Positions 47,397-59,299 of a stretch of 64,000 nt of DNA are shown piece after piece. Origin of the DNA: Orbilia blumenaviensis (Eukaryota > Ascomycota > Orbiliomycetes > Orbiliales > Orbiliaceae); assembly GCA_036872755.1 (NCBI GenBank), contig JAVHNS010000005.1, positions 1,984,001-2,048,000 of the forward strand. Reading direction: 5' to 3'. The notes under the pieces are model-generated. The model did not search any database. It worked only from the letters and a program-made list of their open reading frames with translations, and was not told the origin of the DNA. Both the position numbers and the translations under genes were made by a program. Within the stretch, counting starts at the first letter, position 1. Each line of letters opens with the position of its first letter.

Positions 47397-48874
47397 TTGG
47401 GCACTGAAGTTACTTCTCGCTCGTAGAATAATCGGTGAATTAATGCTTATTGTAGAAAATAATAATTTTCAGGGCAATGGAATAAAAGTCGACTGTGAGA
47501 AGATAGCTGTACACTTAAGTAGGCGGGGGTACTGGCCGAAGGGCTGCGTAATATAATGCTACCCAAATCTTAAAACTATAGATCTAGATCTCAAGAAGGA
47601 TGTATAAATGCTAAAAGTCCGAGGGTGCGTGCTTCTAACTCGCTAGCGCTACAGCTAGTCTAAAATATGTTCATATGCCTAGAATAATTTTCAGCTTCTG
47701 CTCTCTCATGCAAGGCTCCGGATTTTCAAGAAGTCACATTAGGTAATAATTCACCAGGATTTGAGCTAGCCGCACTTTCAAGTGCTAAATCAGATTTCAG
47801 TTCTATTCCTGCTATGTTCATTGTTACTATTATGGTTGTCGTGATGCTGGGCCGAGACCGGGCCTGTGATCAAAGGGGTCAATCAACGATATCAGCTATT
47901 CCGCAATGCGATAGATGTGTTCCGGTATGGTCCGCAAACTAGCCTCCACAAAAGTGGTCACAACAAAAAAGAGGGGAGAGATCCAGAGATCTGATTCACG
48001 AGACCGCGTTAGCAGGGGTTTCTTCCACTTGGCCTCAAGTCACTGCTTAGTTCCTACATGCCGTAATATCCGTGTGAAGCTGAAAGAACTGGCAAGGGTC
48101 TATGCAAAGAGACTCTACTGAGGGTTGGAATTCGGATCAAACATTGCATATAGCCCCCCCAGATCCGTAGCGAAATCCGTTTATCATGGGGCATACCACT
48201 GAGCTGTTCCTATATGCGGCGTTCAGCTGTTTCTGTATGCGGCGTTCAGCTATTCCTGTATGCGGCGCCCAGCTATTCCTTCAAATCCGAGAAATTTGGC
48301 TTCGTTTATGTAATTTCAATTGGTGATATTTTTCAGCCGTACACCAAAAAGGACGCCCGGAGCGCCCGTGGCGTCCCGATTTGGGACAATATATTAAAAC
48401 TTTGCAGTGTATCGATATCAAAACTCTTTCCCCACATCCCCTGCGGTCGTTTTACCTCCGTGTGCGATGCCACCTGTTTCCAGCCGGCTTGGCATGTCAT
48501 TTTATTGTATTGCGAACCGCGATCGGGTCAATTGATGCAATGTTTCAGTTCAGCTTCGGGCGAAAGCGCTCTTGAACAGCAAGCCACAAATATTGCAGCT
48601 TTGCAATAGCAATCCGAGGATATTTTGTTGATGTTCTTAGGTTTTCAAGTAGTCCCGAAGTATAAATATTTCATTTTCGCAACATGTTAACAGAGTATCC
48701 ATGGCACACAATCAGTTAAGCTTTCACAAATCCAGTCTATATAATAATCGTCCAGATTTCTAAAATATTTACTTTACATAAATTTCCTGTTCGCGAGATT
48801 TTTTTATACCCTTTCTCGTTTCAAATTGATTTTCAGTACCAAATTATACGCGCTTTTGAAGATAGCCCATTACA
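47397..48874. other. intergenic, contains a 23-bp tandem repeat
   Basis: About 1.5 kb with no supportable gene; a 131-codon frame at 48214-48609 starts inside the tandem repeat and shows no family features. The last 100 bp is T-rich promoter-like DNA before the next gene. Confidence 0.35.
48202..48280. repeat. 23-bp tandem repeat, about 3.4 copies
   Basis: Three full units at 48202-48224, 48225-48247 and 48248-48270, plus 10 bp of a fourth. The unit reads AGCTRTTYCTRTATGCGGCG followed by YYC. Units differ at a few positions, so the array is not very recent. No known function. Confidence 0.8.
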
Positions 48875-51079
48875 ATGTCCCTAAGAAATTGGGAAGCTAT
48901 ATCCAATCTCGTAAGGGAGTCATTTAATGATGCGATCAAGGCCCAAGATGAGCTAGTCGAAGGCTGTCGGGAGCTTCCGATCCTCAAACCTGAGGCACGA
49001 AAGGAAACAGGCCTAAGCGATGAGGAAATAAACCAAATGTTTGTTTTCCTGCTGAAGAAAGCTATTGGCCTCCTTTTGAAGGCTGCAAGCGAAGGTGCTC
49101 TGGGCTCTGATCAATCAGATCCCGCGATAGACTTTCTAGTTAATCTTCAAGGGCTTCCAATGCCTAAGAGTGATAAAGAAGTTGTACTGGAGAAGCTTGA
49201 TGAAATAAAGGCAGCTATCGCTGCTCTAAGTGAGAAGCAAGATGAGATGACAGACTTTGAAGAGCGTCTTTTCTTGCTAGGAAAAGTTTCAGATGTAAGA
49301 TCTGCTTAGCTTGATGTATTATTTTAAGAAATACCAGCACGCTAACGACACTGAACACAAATAAGACCTACAGCACCATCAAAACTATCTGGGAGGATTT
49401 GAAACAAGGAATCCGAGTAAGTATACGCAGCTTGCTATATATATCCAACTAGGCAGTTTGAGCTGACATCAAGAAGTTCAAAGATGAAGAGAAAACGTTC
49501 GAAGCTATTCAAAGTATCCAAACCAAGGATGTGAACGGAAAATTGTCAGCTATGCACGACGCGTTGATGGACCCAACTTTCACGCTGAAGAATAAGGGAT
49601 TGGCCCAATCATTACATGAATACTATCTTAAAAAACTGGAAGATGTAAATGGCAACTACGACTGGGATGTTCTGAGATACGAAAATGAAACGAACAATTG
49701 GGCCAAAAAGCTTACCATAGTCAACCGGATGGGTACCGCATTACTTTTACTCGCGGAAGAAGTCAAAGCCATCGAAAAACGCAAAAGCTATGATGCCCAA
49801 AAGAAAGAGATATTTGACAAAAGTCAGGCTCGAAATCAAATGGTAACGAAAACAGTGAGGGGAAATATTATTAATGCACATGTCTACAACGATTTGCTGG
49901 AACTATGTACCAGAGACTTTTCAAACGTTTCGCCCAAGACTTGGCAGATTCGCGTTCGAAATACAGACAGGTGCAAGTTCGTAGAGTCAAAATATATCTA
50001 CATACCCGCACCTTCAACGGGTCACGGTATTGGTGGAGCAGGCCAGAGCATCCCTTATTATCAATTCTCAGAAGGTGGACCGGAGAGGCGCGATACTGTC
50101 CCTGCTACTTTTCGACTCGAACACGAACGTGGAAAGTATGGCACATGGACTATCAAAGCTTGCCGTGAACTGCAAATGTCTACAGAATCGCTTCAATTTC
50201 CTCGATGGAGGACTGCTTATTGGTCTGGAAACGAACATGAGCACATATCCGATGGATATGGAGGGTGAGTAGCCTCCGAATTATTTTTAACGGAACCAAT
50301 TAAACAAGCAATATATAATAACCCTAATAATCTATAGAGAGGCCTGTCGGTACAAACTCATTCCTCAGGTGGGTGGTGAGTTGAAAGACTTCAGATGGGT
50401 CCTAGTCAACAAAGATGGCAATGGAAAGCGCTACGACCAGCAGCTTGTATTGTTTGAGGCTAATCTCAGATATCCTGGGATGGGAACAAACGACGAAGGT
50501 GCCGCCAATCGTATTTGGAATCGGATCAAAAAAAAAGATGGTTCAAAATGCTACACATCCATCGAAAATCACACAGACTATGTAGCTGTTCTTGAAGACG
50601 CGCACTCAAGCGGTCGTTACCATTATGAAAACACAGTCTGGCTTCCCAACCAGGGTTGGATGGGAATTGGAGCCGAGGGTGTTATGGGTGTTACGGGTGT
50701 GTATAAACTGACATTTTACAGAATGCGCGGCGGTAACCACGACCTAGATAATCGAGTCAGGAACGGATTATGTCTTCTTCCAGGTTCGGGCTTCCTAGGT
50801 TTACACCCAGATGTCGCGGAGGGTGCTTTCCATGTTATTATCAGGGCCGAGGTCCCCCCAGTCGCCAGGAACAATATCAGTGTTCTTCAATACAACTTTG
50901 GCAACAGCAAGGTTGATCTAAAGGACCTAACAAACCCATCTGAGCTTTATAAAGATCTGGGGAACTGGACCACCTTATCCGGAAACAGCGATAATCATAT
51001 CTTCGAGTCTGTCAAAGTCAATGCTTGGATTGCAAAGGGATCTGAGGTGGACTCGCATATCAATTTTAAAAGAAAATAA
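48875..51079 (+). CDS. uncharacterised 667-residue protein, helical N-half and beta-rich C-half
   Basis: Exons 48875-49294, 49366-49416, 49474-50264 and about 50338-51079 join in phase; each junction is a good GTAAG/GTGAGT donor and an AG. I do not recognise the family. Residues 1-330 are mostly helical: an amphipathic stretch with FVFLLKKAIGLLLKAA (about 53-70), a coiled-coil-like part (LEKLDEIKAAIAALSEKQDE) and a hydrophobic helix IVNRMGTALLLLAEEV. Residues 330-667 are rich in aromatic residues, Gly and Asn and look all-beta (YKLIPQVGG, VWLPNQGWMGIGAEGVMG, NGLCLLPGSGFLGLHPD). No signal peptide is evident. The two-part plan recalls helical membrane-active proteins with a beta binding domain, but this is only a shape argument. 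Its surroundings (MITE, tandem repeat, AT-rich block) look accessory. Confidence 0.7.
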
Positions 51080-53440
51080 GCCTTCTTGGAGCCTTTTAGT
51101 TTTAAGGGAATGTTCTTCAGGTTCCCGCGAAAGTAGAGACCTTGGGGTTAGAAGATATTTCAAAGATACCGTACGGGGTTTTGGCTGGTTTCTCAAGACG
51201 GTTTATAGAAAAAAGGGAACTTAAAACAGCATAAATGACGATTTGAAAGAGAATAAGGCGGCTTACTTTCTTTTTAAAACGTTTTCATATTCGAAAGCTG
51301 TCCCAGAAAAGTACCCAAAGTCCCTACGGTATATAGTAGTAAAAGTAGATTGAAGTCGTTAACTTTTTATAATTAATAGTTATTCTAGTCATTGTCACAA
51401 CCTACACATATGGCCATGTCTTGGCATATGGTTTAACATAAACTTGAAAAACATACTTCTTATTTTACTTTCCTTTTATTCTACAAAAAAATTTAAATTA
51501 TAAATATTTAAATAATGTTTTAATAAATAAAATGATAATCTTTATAAATTTATGGCTTATATAAAATATATTAATTCATTTAATATATTTTTTTTATGTT
51601 ATTTTGATTTATAAATTGAGAAATTTTATATAATACAAAAACTATATAATTAAGTATTTATAATATTCAATCATCTTATACTATTTAACTTTCTATATAT
51701 TCCTCGGAGCTAGGCTCGACTGAAGTCTTGCGTGCCTTTCGGTCGGGTGCCTGTGTCGCCCCCGGCGGCCTGCCTTGTTAAGAGGTGCGCCTAGTGGTTT
51801 GCCGAAACGAATCAAAATATTCAAGCAATGTACGAGTCTCAAAACTAAGGTTGTGATATGGCTAAAAAAAAAAGCATAGCTACACATCTGTAGCGCTTAA
51901 TAACACCACAATTAGTATTGGTATGCTGTGCGCTCGGTTTGGTCAGCATAATGCAAAGGCTTGCCACTTGTAACGAAGATGGTTGTGGATTGCGTCACCA
52001 GGCTCGAGGAGGTGGTTTAACTCTGGGTAGTATCTTCAGTGTGTGTATTTCCTCAGTTTTAGCATGCATAAAAAGCCATACATATGGCCTACCACTTTCT
52101 TTTGTAGAGCGAAAAGAAACCTCTCTTAAATGGCAAGATTTGAGGTTGCGTAGAATTAATCCGAATTTTCGTCGGTGTCATTGTGCGCGACCGAGCCGAG
52201 GGCCATGAGAAGCTAAACTTAAGAATTAATCAAATTATATGGCAGAAGCAATATGCTTTAGTTTTGGTTGTAAGAGCTTTCGTAACGCCGGCCTCGCTTA
52301 AGTTAGTTAGCACAGGTCACCATTCGCGTTTGTCACGCGCTGATGATATCGTCAAAATTGCTCAACATGATCATTTCCAATCTCAAGGATTAAATCGCCC
52401 TTTTTGACACCTACAATCATTTTAAAATATTTTTGAACACTTAGATGGCATTTTATTGTCCGCGGCTGGTACTGCAACGCGGATAGTGCTGCCTCCAACG
52501 TTCCGGCCCCATTTTTCTACAGACTGATGGTTCATGGATTTTAATGGCCACCTCCGCCCAAGTCGCAGGCAAATTGGGTCTAATCTGAATTTCTGTGGAG
52601 ACTTGCCGAGAAATATACTGGGAATCTGAATATTCGCCTTCGGGTGGGTTCGTAGACTACCCTCCACGAAATGGCCTTGGAGCCACTATACGGCTGAGAA
52701 AGACTGTATGCATGTGTACGCGTGTGCGTTTACATCCTATCCCAAACTCCGATTCGAGATTTAGGATTAATCCTGAGAACAGATCCAACTTAGGAATCCT
52801 AGGCATCCTGGCAGAATTCTAACCGTTTCTTCGGCTTGCCTGTTATGTCTCGGCCAATTGAAAGATTACATCATTGTATTACTTCACCGTGTTGTCTGGT
52901 TCCAACGAGACCATATTACTTCGATTCAAAATCTTGGTAGTCTAATAGTTCGAGGTTGTACTTTCCCCGGATTATTCGAACTCATGATCAACCAAGCGTT
53001 GACAATTCTCAGGGCCCAAAATATTATGATCAATGCTATTAATAAGTTAGTACGAGTCTCAGACGTGCTTGAATATATATTCACAAGCTTATTGCTCCGG
53101 AACTATGATATGATTGAGTACTCAATACCGGGAGGCTCCAAGAGTACGACTTTCGGAGATGTGGGCAATGTCAACATCATGCACAAACAAGTTAGACCGT
53201 AGTAATATATTCTTTTGGAGAAGACCCATAATCGAGTTGTTGGAATTTTGGTGTTGATTGAGCTAGAACCCCAAACGCTAGTGTCACTACTCTAACGGGA
53301 CCCCTTGCTTCGTAGCACCATATCCGGGGTTTGTCCTGAGACACTTAAACAAGTACAAGATTCATCCGTTCCATAGCTTAGGCCTGCGACCTAACTTCGA
53401 AGAGTATTACCGCTACCTATGACGCGACAAGAGAGCCAGA
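51080..53440. other. 2.4-kb gene-free stretch
   Basis: Contains the AT-rich block described separately, then DNA of ordinary composition with only short, family-less frames. The last 100 bp before 53441 is the probable leader of the next gene. Confidence 0.35.
51460..51705. other. strongly AT-rich block
   Basis: Roughly 245 bp of almost only A and T (TTAAATTATAAATATTTAAA-like), ending abruptly at GC-normal DNA (CCTCGGAGCTAGGCTCGACT at 51702-51721). It could be a nuclear copy of mitochondrial intergenic DNA or a mutated repeat; the sequence alone does not decide. Confidence 0.5.
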
Positions 53441-55568
53441 ATGGGTAGAAACGCCTACCTTTACCTCCTTACTCTAGGACGACAATGCTACGAGCCCCAA
53501 CATCTAAGCCAGGCGTCGAATCCTCCTGCAACCACCCCAGCGGATACAGCAGGCACCAGTACCCAAGCTCAGAATGACACTTCTTCGAATCCACAAACTA
53601 CAAATCCGACATCCTCGGATTCGGCTTCAACAAATGCTGCTACGACATCTTCTGCTGTAGTTCCTGCTCAACCAAGTGCACGCTCTCGTGCTCAAGCTTC
53701 GATTGAACTCCAGCGGTCCCTTAGAAAAGCGCAAAATGATGTCCTCAACACCATTGGTCTACAGCTGCATAAGGGCAGTGGGAGACGCGAGAAGTCGCGC
53801 GCAGAAAGAACGGCTCTGCAAGAGAAGGAAGATGATATGGGATTGCTCCTCGGGGGTATAGATTTGGCGTGCATGTACTTCTTTACATGGCCGTTGATTG
53901 GGATACGAAACGAATTACAGACCTTCCAAGGACTTGAAGATATCCCGTACACAGACCTTCTGGCACTATTGGTCAAACATCGATCGGTTCTGGACTGCTT
54001 CGCTGGCGTATCAGCCCATATCATCTATCAGTTGGTCAATGTTTTTAGAGAATACTTGCAGTCACTACTATTCAAGTGGCTCAAGAGACAGCCGATATTC
54101 CGGGATCCAAAGACAAAGAAACCGAATCGGCGACTATTAAATCTTCTATACAAGGGGTATGCTCCTACTTTGTCAATTCCTATTGTTGAAAGTATAATCT
54201 AATACCTAGTGACTTAGCATGACCCTTTCGGCTTTCTTCTTAATTTACCCTATCTACCGTCACTCTGTTCTACAGTCACTGCATCTCATCCCCGCGACCC
54301 CCATTCTCCCACCGCTCTCTGACTTCCACCCTTTCCGAGCCTTCATCGGTCTTCCATTACTTGCGATCGTCCGCACTATTTTATCTCCTTCAACATATTT
54401 CGACTCGCCATATCTATGGTCTCTTCTGCAACAGAAGGCCGTCTTTAGGCTGCATATCTTATTCCTCAACATCTTCAACAAGAATCTCCCAAGAACGGAC
54501 AAGTTTGAGAAAGCCGAGCTAAGTGCCGGATTCGTGGTTGGTGAAGCCGAGTACGACGAGTTTTTGAGCTTGAGCGATGACGAGGGCGAGGTTGGAGAGT
54601 CGGGCGGTGATGATGAATTATTGGCGGCGATGAGAACAGAGCCTATGGTCAATGGTGTTGTCTTTGACGATAATAATAGGAATACTGTTAGAGGGAATGG
54701 CATTATGGGAGGCGAAGGGGAGTGGGCACCGTTCCCGGTGGACGAAACCGCAGGGGTTGGTGTAGATGCGGTACCTGGGCCTTCGAGGCGAAATACAGGC
54801 GGACGCAGAAGAGGAAGTAGTAATGCAGTGGAAACGCAGACATTTACGGCTACAATCACGCCAGATACACCAGTGCTTGAACGGCACCCGGATAATGGGA
54901 GCAACAGTGGTCTACCAGGAGAAGATAGTGGATTCCTTGATCCAATCAATATTAATCACGACGGCGACGATAATGCAGACGCCCGTTCTGGGATTTCAGA
55001 AATCGAAGTTCAGGTTACGACTGCGCAGCGACGTCACGAACAGGGTCACGCCGATCATTATCACAATCATCACGACCGTAGCCATAACAATGATAGAAGC
55101 GGAAGGGGTAGAAGTCGAAGAGATAGGGATCAGAGAAGATATCGGAATACGCATTTGTCGACGCATCCCGTTGAAGTTCTCAGCAGTCACATGGCCGATA
55201 CAGTTGCCATGGCGCTTACCCTGGGGCTGGAGAGTATGGTCATGAGAGCGAATGCTTTGACGTTATTTAGGGCGGCACCGGGTGGAGAGGTTGTGCTACC
55301 ACATAGTAATATGCTTACACTAGCGGCGAATGCAGGAATGTTAGGGCTCAGCGGAGCGGGATTGTTAGGTACCAGGCAGCCGGCGCCTGGGGTGATTCTA
55401 AGGACGGGAGGTGTAGGTATGATGTTTGGGATTTGGGATACGGGGAGGAATTGGGTGAGCGTCAGTAAGGCTTTGGTCATGGAATGGGGGCTTGCGTGGG
55501 GATTGTTTGAGGTTGCGTATTTCGTAAGCCGGTGGGTTGGCGTCGCATGGTATGGTTATAGGCCTTGA
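53441..55568 (+). CDS. uncharacterised multi-pass membrane protein
   Basis: Exons 53441-54156 and 54218-55568 (intron 61 nt, GTATGC donor) code for 688 residues. I do not recognise a named family. Residues 25-80 are Ser/Thr/Ala/Pro-rich; a basic helix (ARSRAQASIELQRSLRKAQ) follows. Hydrophobic segments: DLACMYFFTWPLIGI (about 150), MTLSAFFLIYPIYRH directly after the splice site, a third near FIGLPLLAIVRTIL, and a C-terminal one (EWGLAWGLFEVAYFVSRW). Between them lies a long loop with an acidic stretch (SLSDDEGEVGESGGDDE) and a His/Arg-rich stretch (HYHNHHDRSHNN, then RSRRDRDQRRYR). The splice joins within a Gly codon between two conserved-looking segments. It converges with SAD1, 224 bp apart. 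Confidence 0.75.
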
Positions 55569-55792
55569 AAGGCATTCTGTCTGCTTAATTCTATGAGGCC
55601 CAGCGATTGATGCCCGGTCCTAAGAGGCTGCCTACCTGGGGAGATAGTGATATAGGCTCTCTCTTCTGTGTGTACATATATTTTTGTACTTAGGAGATAT
55701 ATGATTTTGTAATATAAAATGGCGAGCAAGATATCCACATATATTGATTCTCAAGAGTCTCGCTAAATCACTCCTATTGGCGTTCTGGCGGG

Positions 55793-57609
55793 CTATGCTG
55801 CCGCCTTTTTCTTCGGGTCTCTTCTTCTCTCCCAGACCTAGGTAAAACAAAGTCGTTAGCCAATGTAGCAGTTTTGTCAAGTACTCGGAGGGTGCCTACT
55901 TGTATATAACTCTCGCCAAGAAAAAGGATTTCCTTTCTTATTTCTTCCACAATCAGATCCTGAACTTGAACCCACTCGTCCCTTGCCTTGTCCTTCAATT
56001 GGACTTTGTAAGCGTGTCCTTCCTCTCCGGCTTCGGATTTCACGCCGCTTGGACCGCCTTTCCTTGTGACACTTTCGTGGACTATGTTTGCGGTCAAATC
56101 GTACCATATTGGTCCTGTTGCCCCCTCCACATACGGCGACATATCCAAAGATGTCGATGGGAATGTGACGATTGTTGGGTTTTTCTCAAACACAAATTTG
56201 TTCTTTGAGAATCGCTTGATATGGAATGTTAGATACGGTGGGAGGGGCTGTAGTAGTTTATATCTTTTTCTTTGTCCAAGTAGTTCTTGGGCTTTGGTAC
56301 CGTCGTATTTCGATAATATTGCGGTCAGAGGAATTTGCGGGATGATGTTCTTATCCATTTCATCTTGGAATAGTGGCGCCGGAGGCAGCTCAAGTGTTAG
56401 CATCATATATCGATGCATATCCGTTTTTACCTCCCCTGCCTCTTCGAAGCGGAGGCGATCGCTGGCATCTGCTTTCGCAGTGATTGCCTGCGATTCGACC
56501 CTTAGTCTACCCTGGAAGACCTTTTGAACGATACTAGAGCCGGGTGTCGTTTTGGAACCACCGAGGGAAAGGTGTAGATTGTTCATGAACCAGGATAAGA
56601 ATTCGACTGGGTCGGATTGGGTCGTTAACGTAAACTTCTTCGAAGAGCGGAGTGAGATTTCTTGGAGAAGCTCGTGAGGCGATACATGGCCTCTGAAGGC
56701 TCGAGAGTTCCATATCTTGCGGACTAGTATCGAGAACCGCTGTGCTGTACAGTGGAATGTGGTTAGCAAGTCCAAATGCAGCTGGGTAGAACGGGTGATT
56801 GCATACCAAGTTCAGGTCGAGAGGACAGGTTCTCTAACATCATATAATTCCGCAAAGGCGTAACGTGTGCTAGCGCGTGCACCACAACATTGAGATAATC
56901 GTTCTCCTTGATATTATTCAATCCCACGAAGCCGGGTGTATACCTCTTTCCAGTCAAATCCCATTTCTTGGTTTCCTCCTTGTCTAGCTTTGCGACGTCG
57001 TCTTTGGTGTAGGTTGGGTTCACAACGTATTTGATGTCATCTAAGGACTTTTGTTTCACTTCGTAGGATTCAGGGAGGACGTAGATTCGGAGTGTAGCTA
57101 TATTTATGAAGACGTGGTGGCTTTCGTCCAGGGCATGGAAGTAGGCGTGGGAATTTTGACCGCGGCCTTGGAAGTACTTCCCACAGACCAGGCATGCGTA
57201 GACGTTGATGTTGGAGAGAGAAATAGAACACAGCTTCTCAAAGTCGAAGTCGAGGAGATTGCGATTGACTATATTTATATATACTACTATTAGCTTTCTG
57301 CGCCGATGGTGCGGCGAGGGGTTGGACGGTACCTGTATCGAGATAGAGGTCCGAGAACTCGGCTGGAGGACCATCTTTCCACTTTTTTGCCTCACTCTCC
57401 TCCACAATATCGTCCATTTCATCTTCTTCATCCTCAGATTGCACGGTCGGCTGGAGGCTCAGCCCCCCCACTCCATTGACTGGTGGTTCCGCGTTTAGAA
57501 TCTCCTCCTCGTCTGCGATGCTATCGGTCTTGACGCGCTTGGTGCGTGGCGAGCCGATGCCCGACAGCACCAGCTCTTCGAGAGCTTGATCGGGAGCGCG
57601 TTTGGACAT
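55793..57609 (-). CDS. SAD1: Sad1/USP39, inactive ubiquitin-hydrolase-like splicing factor
   Basis: Needed for assembly and stability of the U4/U6.U5 tri-snRNP. Exons 57333-57609, 56807-57268, 55900-56744 and 55793-55837 give 542 residues. After a disordered acidic N-terminus (EDEEDEMDDIVEESE) comes the zinc-finger UBP domain (CLVCGKYFQGRGQNSHAYFH...SHH), then the USP fold. The catalytic Cys of true USPs is absent: the site reads GLNNIKENDYLNVV where active enzymes have a Cys-Tyr-Met-Asn run. This is the known state of Sad1/USP39. The C-terminal exon supplies VWERRRDPKKKAAA, completing the family ending YIQVWERR. It is divergent with ARC40 (338 bp between ATGs). Confidence 0.95.
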
Positions 57610-57947
57610 CCTTGAGTAGTTATTAGTATGATGAAAATCTTATCGTTTTTGAAGTCTGGCAGTAGTTATCGTACCCTGAGAAGATCTGGCGATGTTGTTT
57701 ATGAGTGACTGGTGTTGAGATTGGTTTGTGTGGTGTCGCGGAGAAAAAGCAAAGTGCGGGATCTTACGTATAGAGTGCGGGCAGCTAGCCGGGCAGCTGC
57801 AGCTCCAAAGCACTATCACTTCAACATCATCTTCAACATCATCTCACCCCGTACCACGGACAACTAACGACTGCACGATTAGTAGAGAGTCTCCTATCGT
57901 GTAATATCCCCCAGCTTCACATTCACTCTACACTACCAACAGCAAGC
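57610..57947. promoter_or_regulatory. divergent promoter region, SAD1 / ARC40
   Basis: 338 bp between start codons of two housekeeping genes. CATCATCTTCAACATCATCT-type C/T-rich leader lies on the ARC40 side; no canonical TATA is apparent. No specific factor site claimed. Confidence 0.4.
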
Positions 57948-59299
57948 ATGGCGAATCCGGAGGTCAACCTTCTGTTCCATCAGCCGATTGCAGACCATTC
58001 GTTTTCAGCGGACCGAAACGTTCTCGCTGTCACTAGAGATAATTCCGTCGAGCTCTACGAACGGCAGGGACACGGCTTTGCTTTGAAGGATGAGCTTAAG
58101 GGACACGATAAAGTGGTCACGAGTGTCGACATTGCCCCAAATAGTGGCAAGATCGTGACTTGCTCTCAGGGTACGGATGGCATTCTCCTGGCTATCGATT
58201 GGAGGATAGGATCGGTACTGATACGGACACATTTACTACCATAGACCGAAATGCTCTCGTTTGGGAACCATCTCCGACGGGGTGGCGTCCAACATTGGTG
58301 CTCCTCAGAATCAACCGGGCCGCTACTTTTGTTCGTTGGTCTCCCTCGGAAGCCAAGTTTGCTGTTGGATCGGGTGCCCGGGTCATTGCGGTTTGCTACT
58401 TTGAGGAGGAGAACGACTGGTGGGTCTCTAAGCACTTGAAGAAGCCAATCCGATCTACTATCCTCTCACTGGACTGGCACCCGAATTCCGTTTTGATTGC
58501 AGCTGGGTCTGCCGATGCCCATGCCAGAGTATTCTCTGCATTCATCAAAGGTGTTGATCAAAAGCCGGAACCATCCCCATGGGGTGAAAGGCTTCCGTTT
58601 AACACCGTTTGTGGCGAGTTCTTGAACAACAGTGGCGGATGGGTCCATGATGTTGCGTTCAGTCCAAGTGGCAATGCATTGGCATTTACTGCGCATGACA
58701 GCAGCGTTACGATTGTGTACCCATCCGGCCCAGACCAACCCCCGCAGGCGATTATGACAGTCAGCACCCACCAACTTCCATTCACCACGCTAACATGGAT
58801 TACCGAAGAGGAAATCGTGGCGGCGGGTAAGTCTTGCAGCACATATGCTGTGTACCCCTCCCTTGTTCTAGAAAACCCCCCCGGGAATGTTTCAAACCAT
58901 TGAAGTTGCCAGTAGCTAACAAACAAACCCCGTTTTTGCACCACTGTAAATGAAACTTTAGGTCATGATTGTGAACCTTTCCGCTTCCGCGGTTCTATTG
59001 ACCAAGGCTGGAGTTCTGTTGGTGCGCTTGACTCGTCCAAGTCTCGATCCTCGTCCATTGCTCGAGAATCATCTGCTCGCGACCTCTTCAAACAAATGGA
59101 TTTGAAAGGAAAGACAGTGAACTCCGCTTCTGCGGACGACATCCAGCTCAAAACGATCCACCAGAATACTATTACGGCTATCCGGCCATACGCAGGAAAT
59201 GCAGCCCAGGGTGGCGTTAAGCAGATCAGTTCGAGCGGGGTAGACGGTCGCATCGTTATCTTCCCAATTGGAGGCGCCCGACCTACTTTTACACATTGA
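57948..59299 (+). CDS. ARC40: Arp2/3 complex subunit ARPC1 (p40)
   Basis: WD-repeat subunit of the actin-nucleating Arp2/3 complex in cortical patches. Exons 57948-58170, 58245-58826 and 58962-59299 give 380 residues, the usual length. Seven WD repeats form one propeller; recognisable pieces are the start of repeat 1 (FHQPIADHSFSADRN), DRNALVWEPSPTGWRPTLVLLRINRAAT across the first splice site, KKPIRSTILSLDWHPNS with SADAHARVF, GGWVHDVAFSPSG, and AGHDCEPFRFR across the second. The insert RDLFKQMDLKG is the family's Arp2/3-specific projecting helix. The C-terminal strand DGRIVIFPI closes the propeller. Identification is firm. Confidence 0.95.

Noticed and set aside
54260..54949. 229-codon minus-strand frame
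   Set aside because: Antisense to the membrane-protein exon; low-complexity Ser/Pro composition typical of a shadow.
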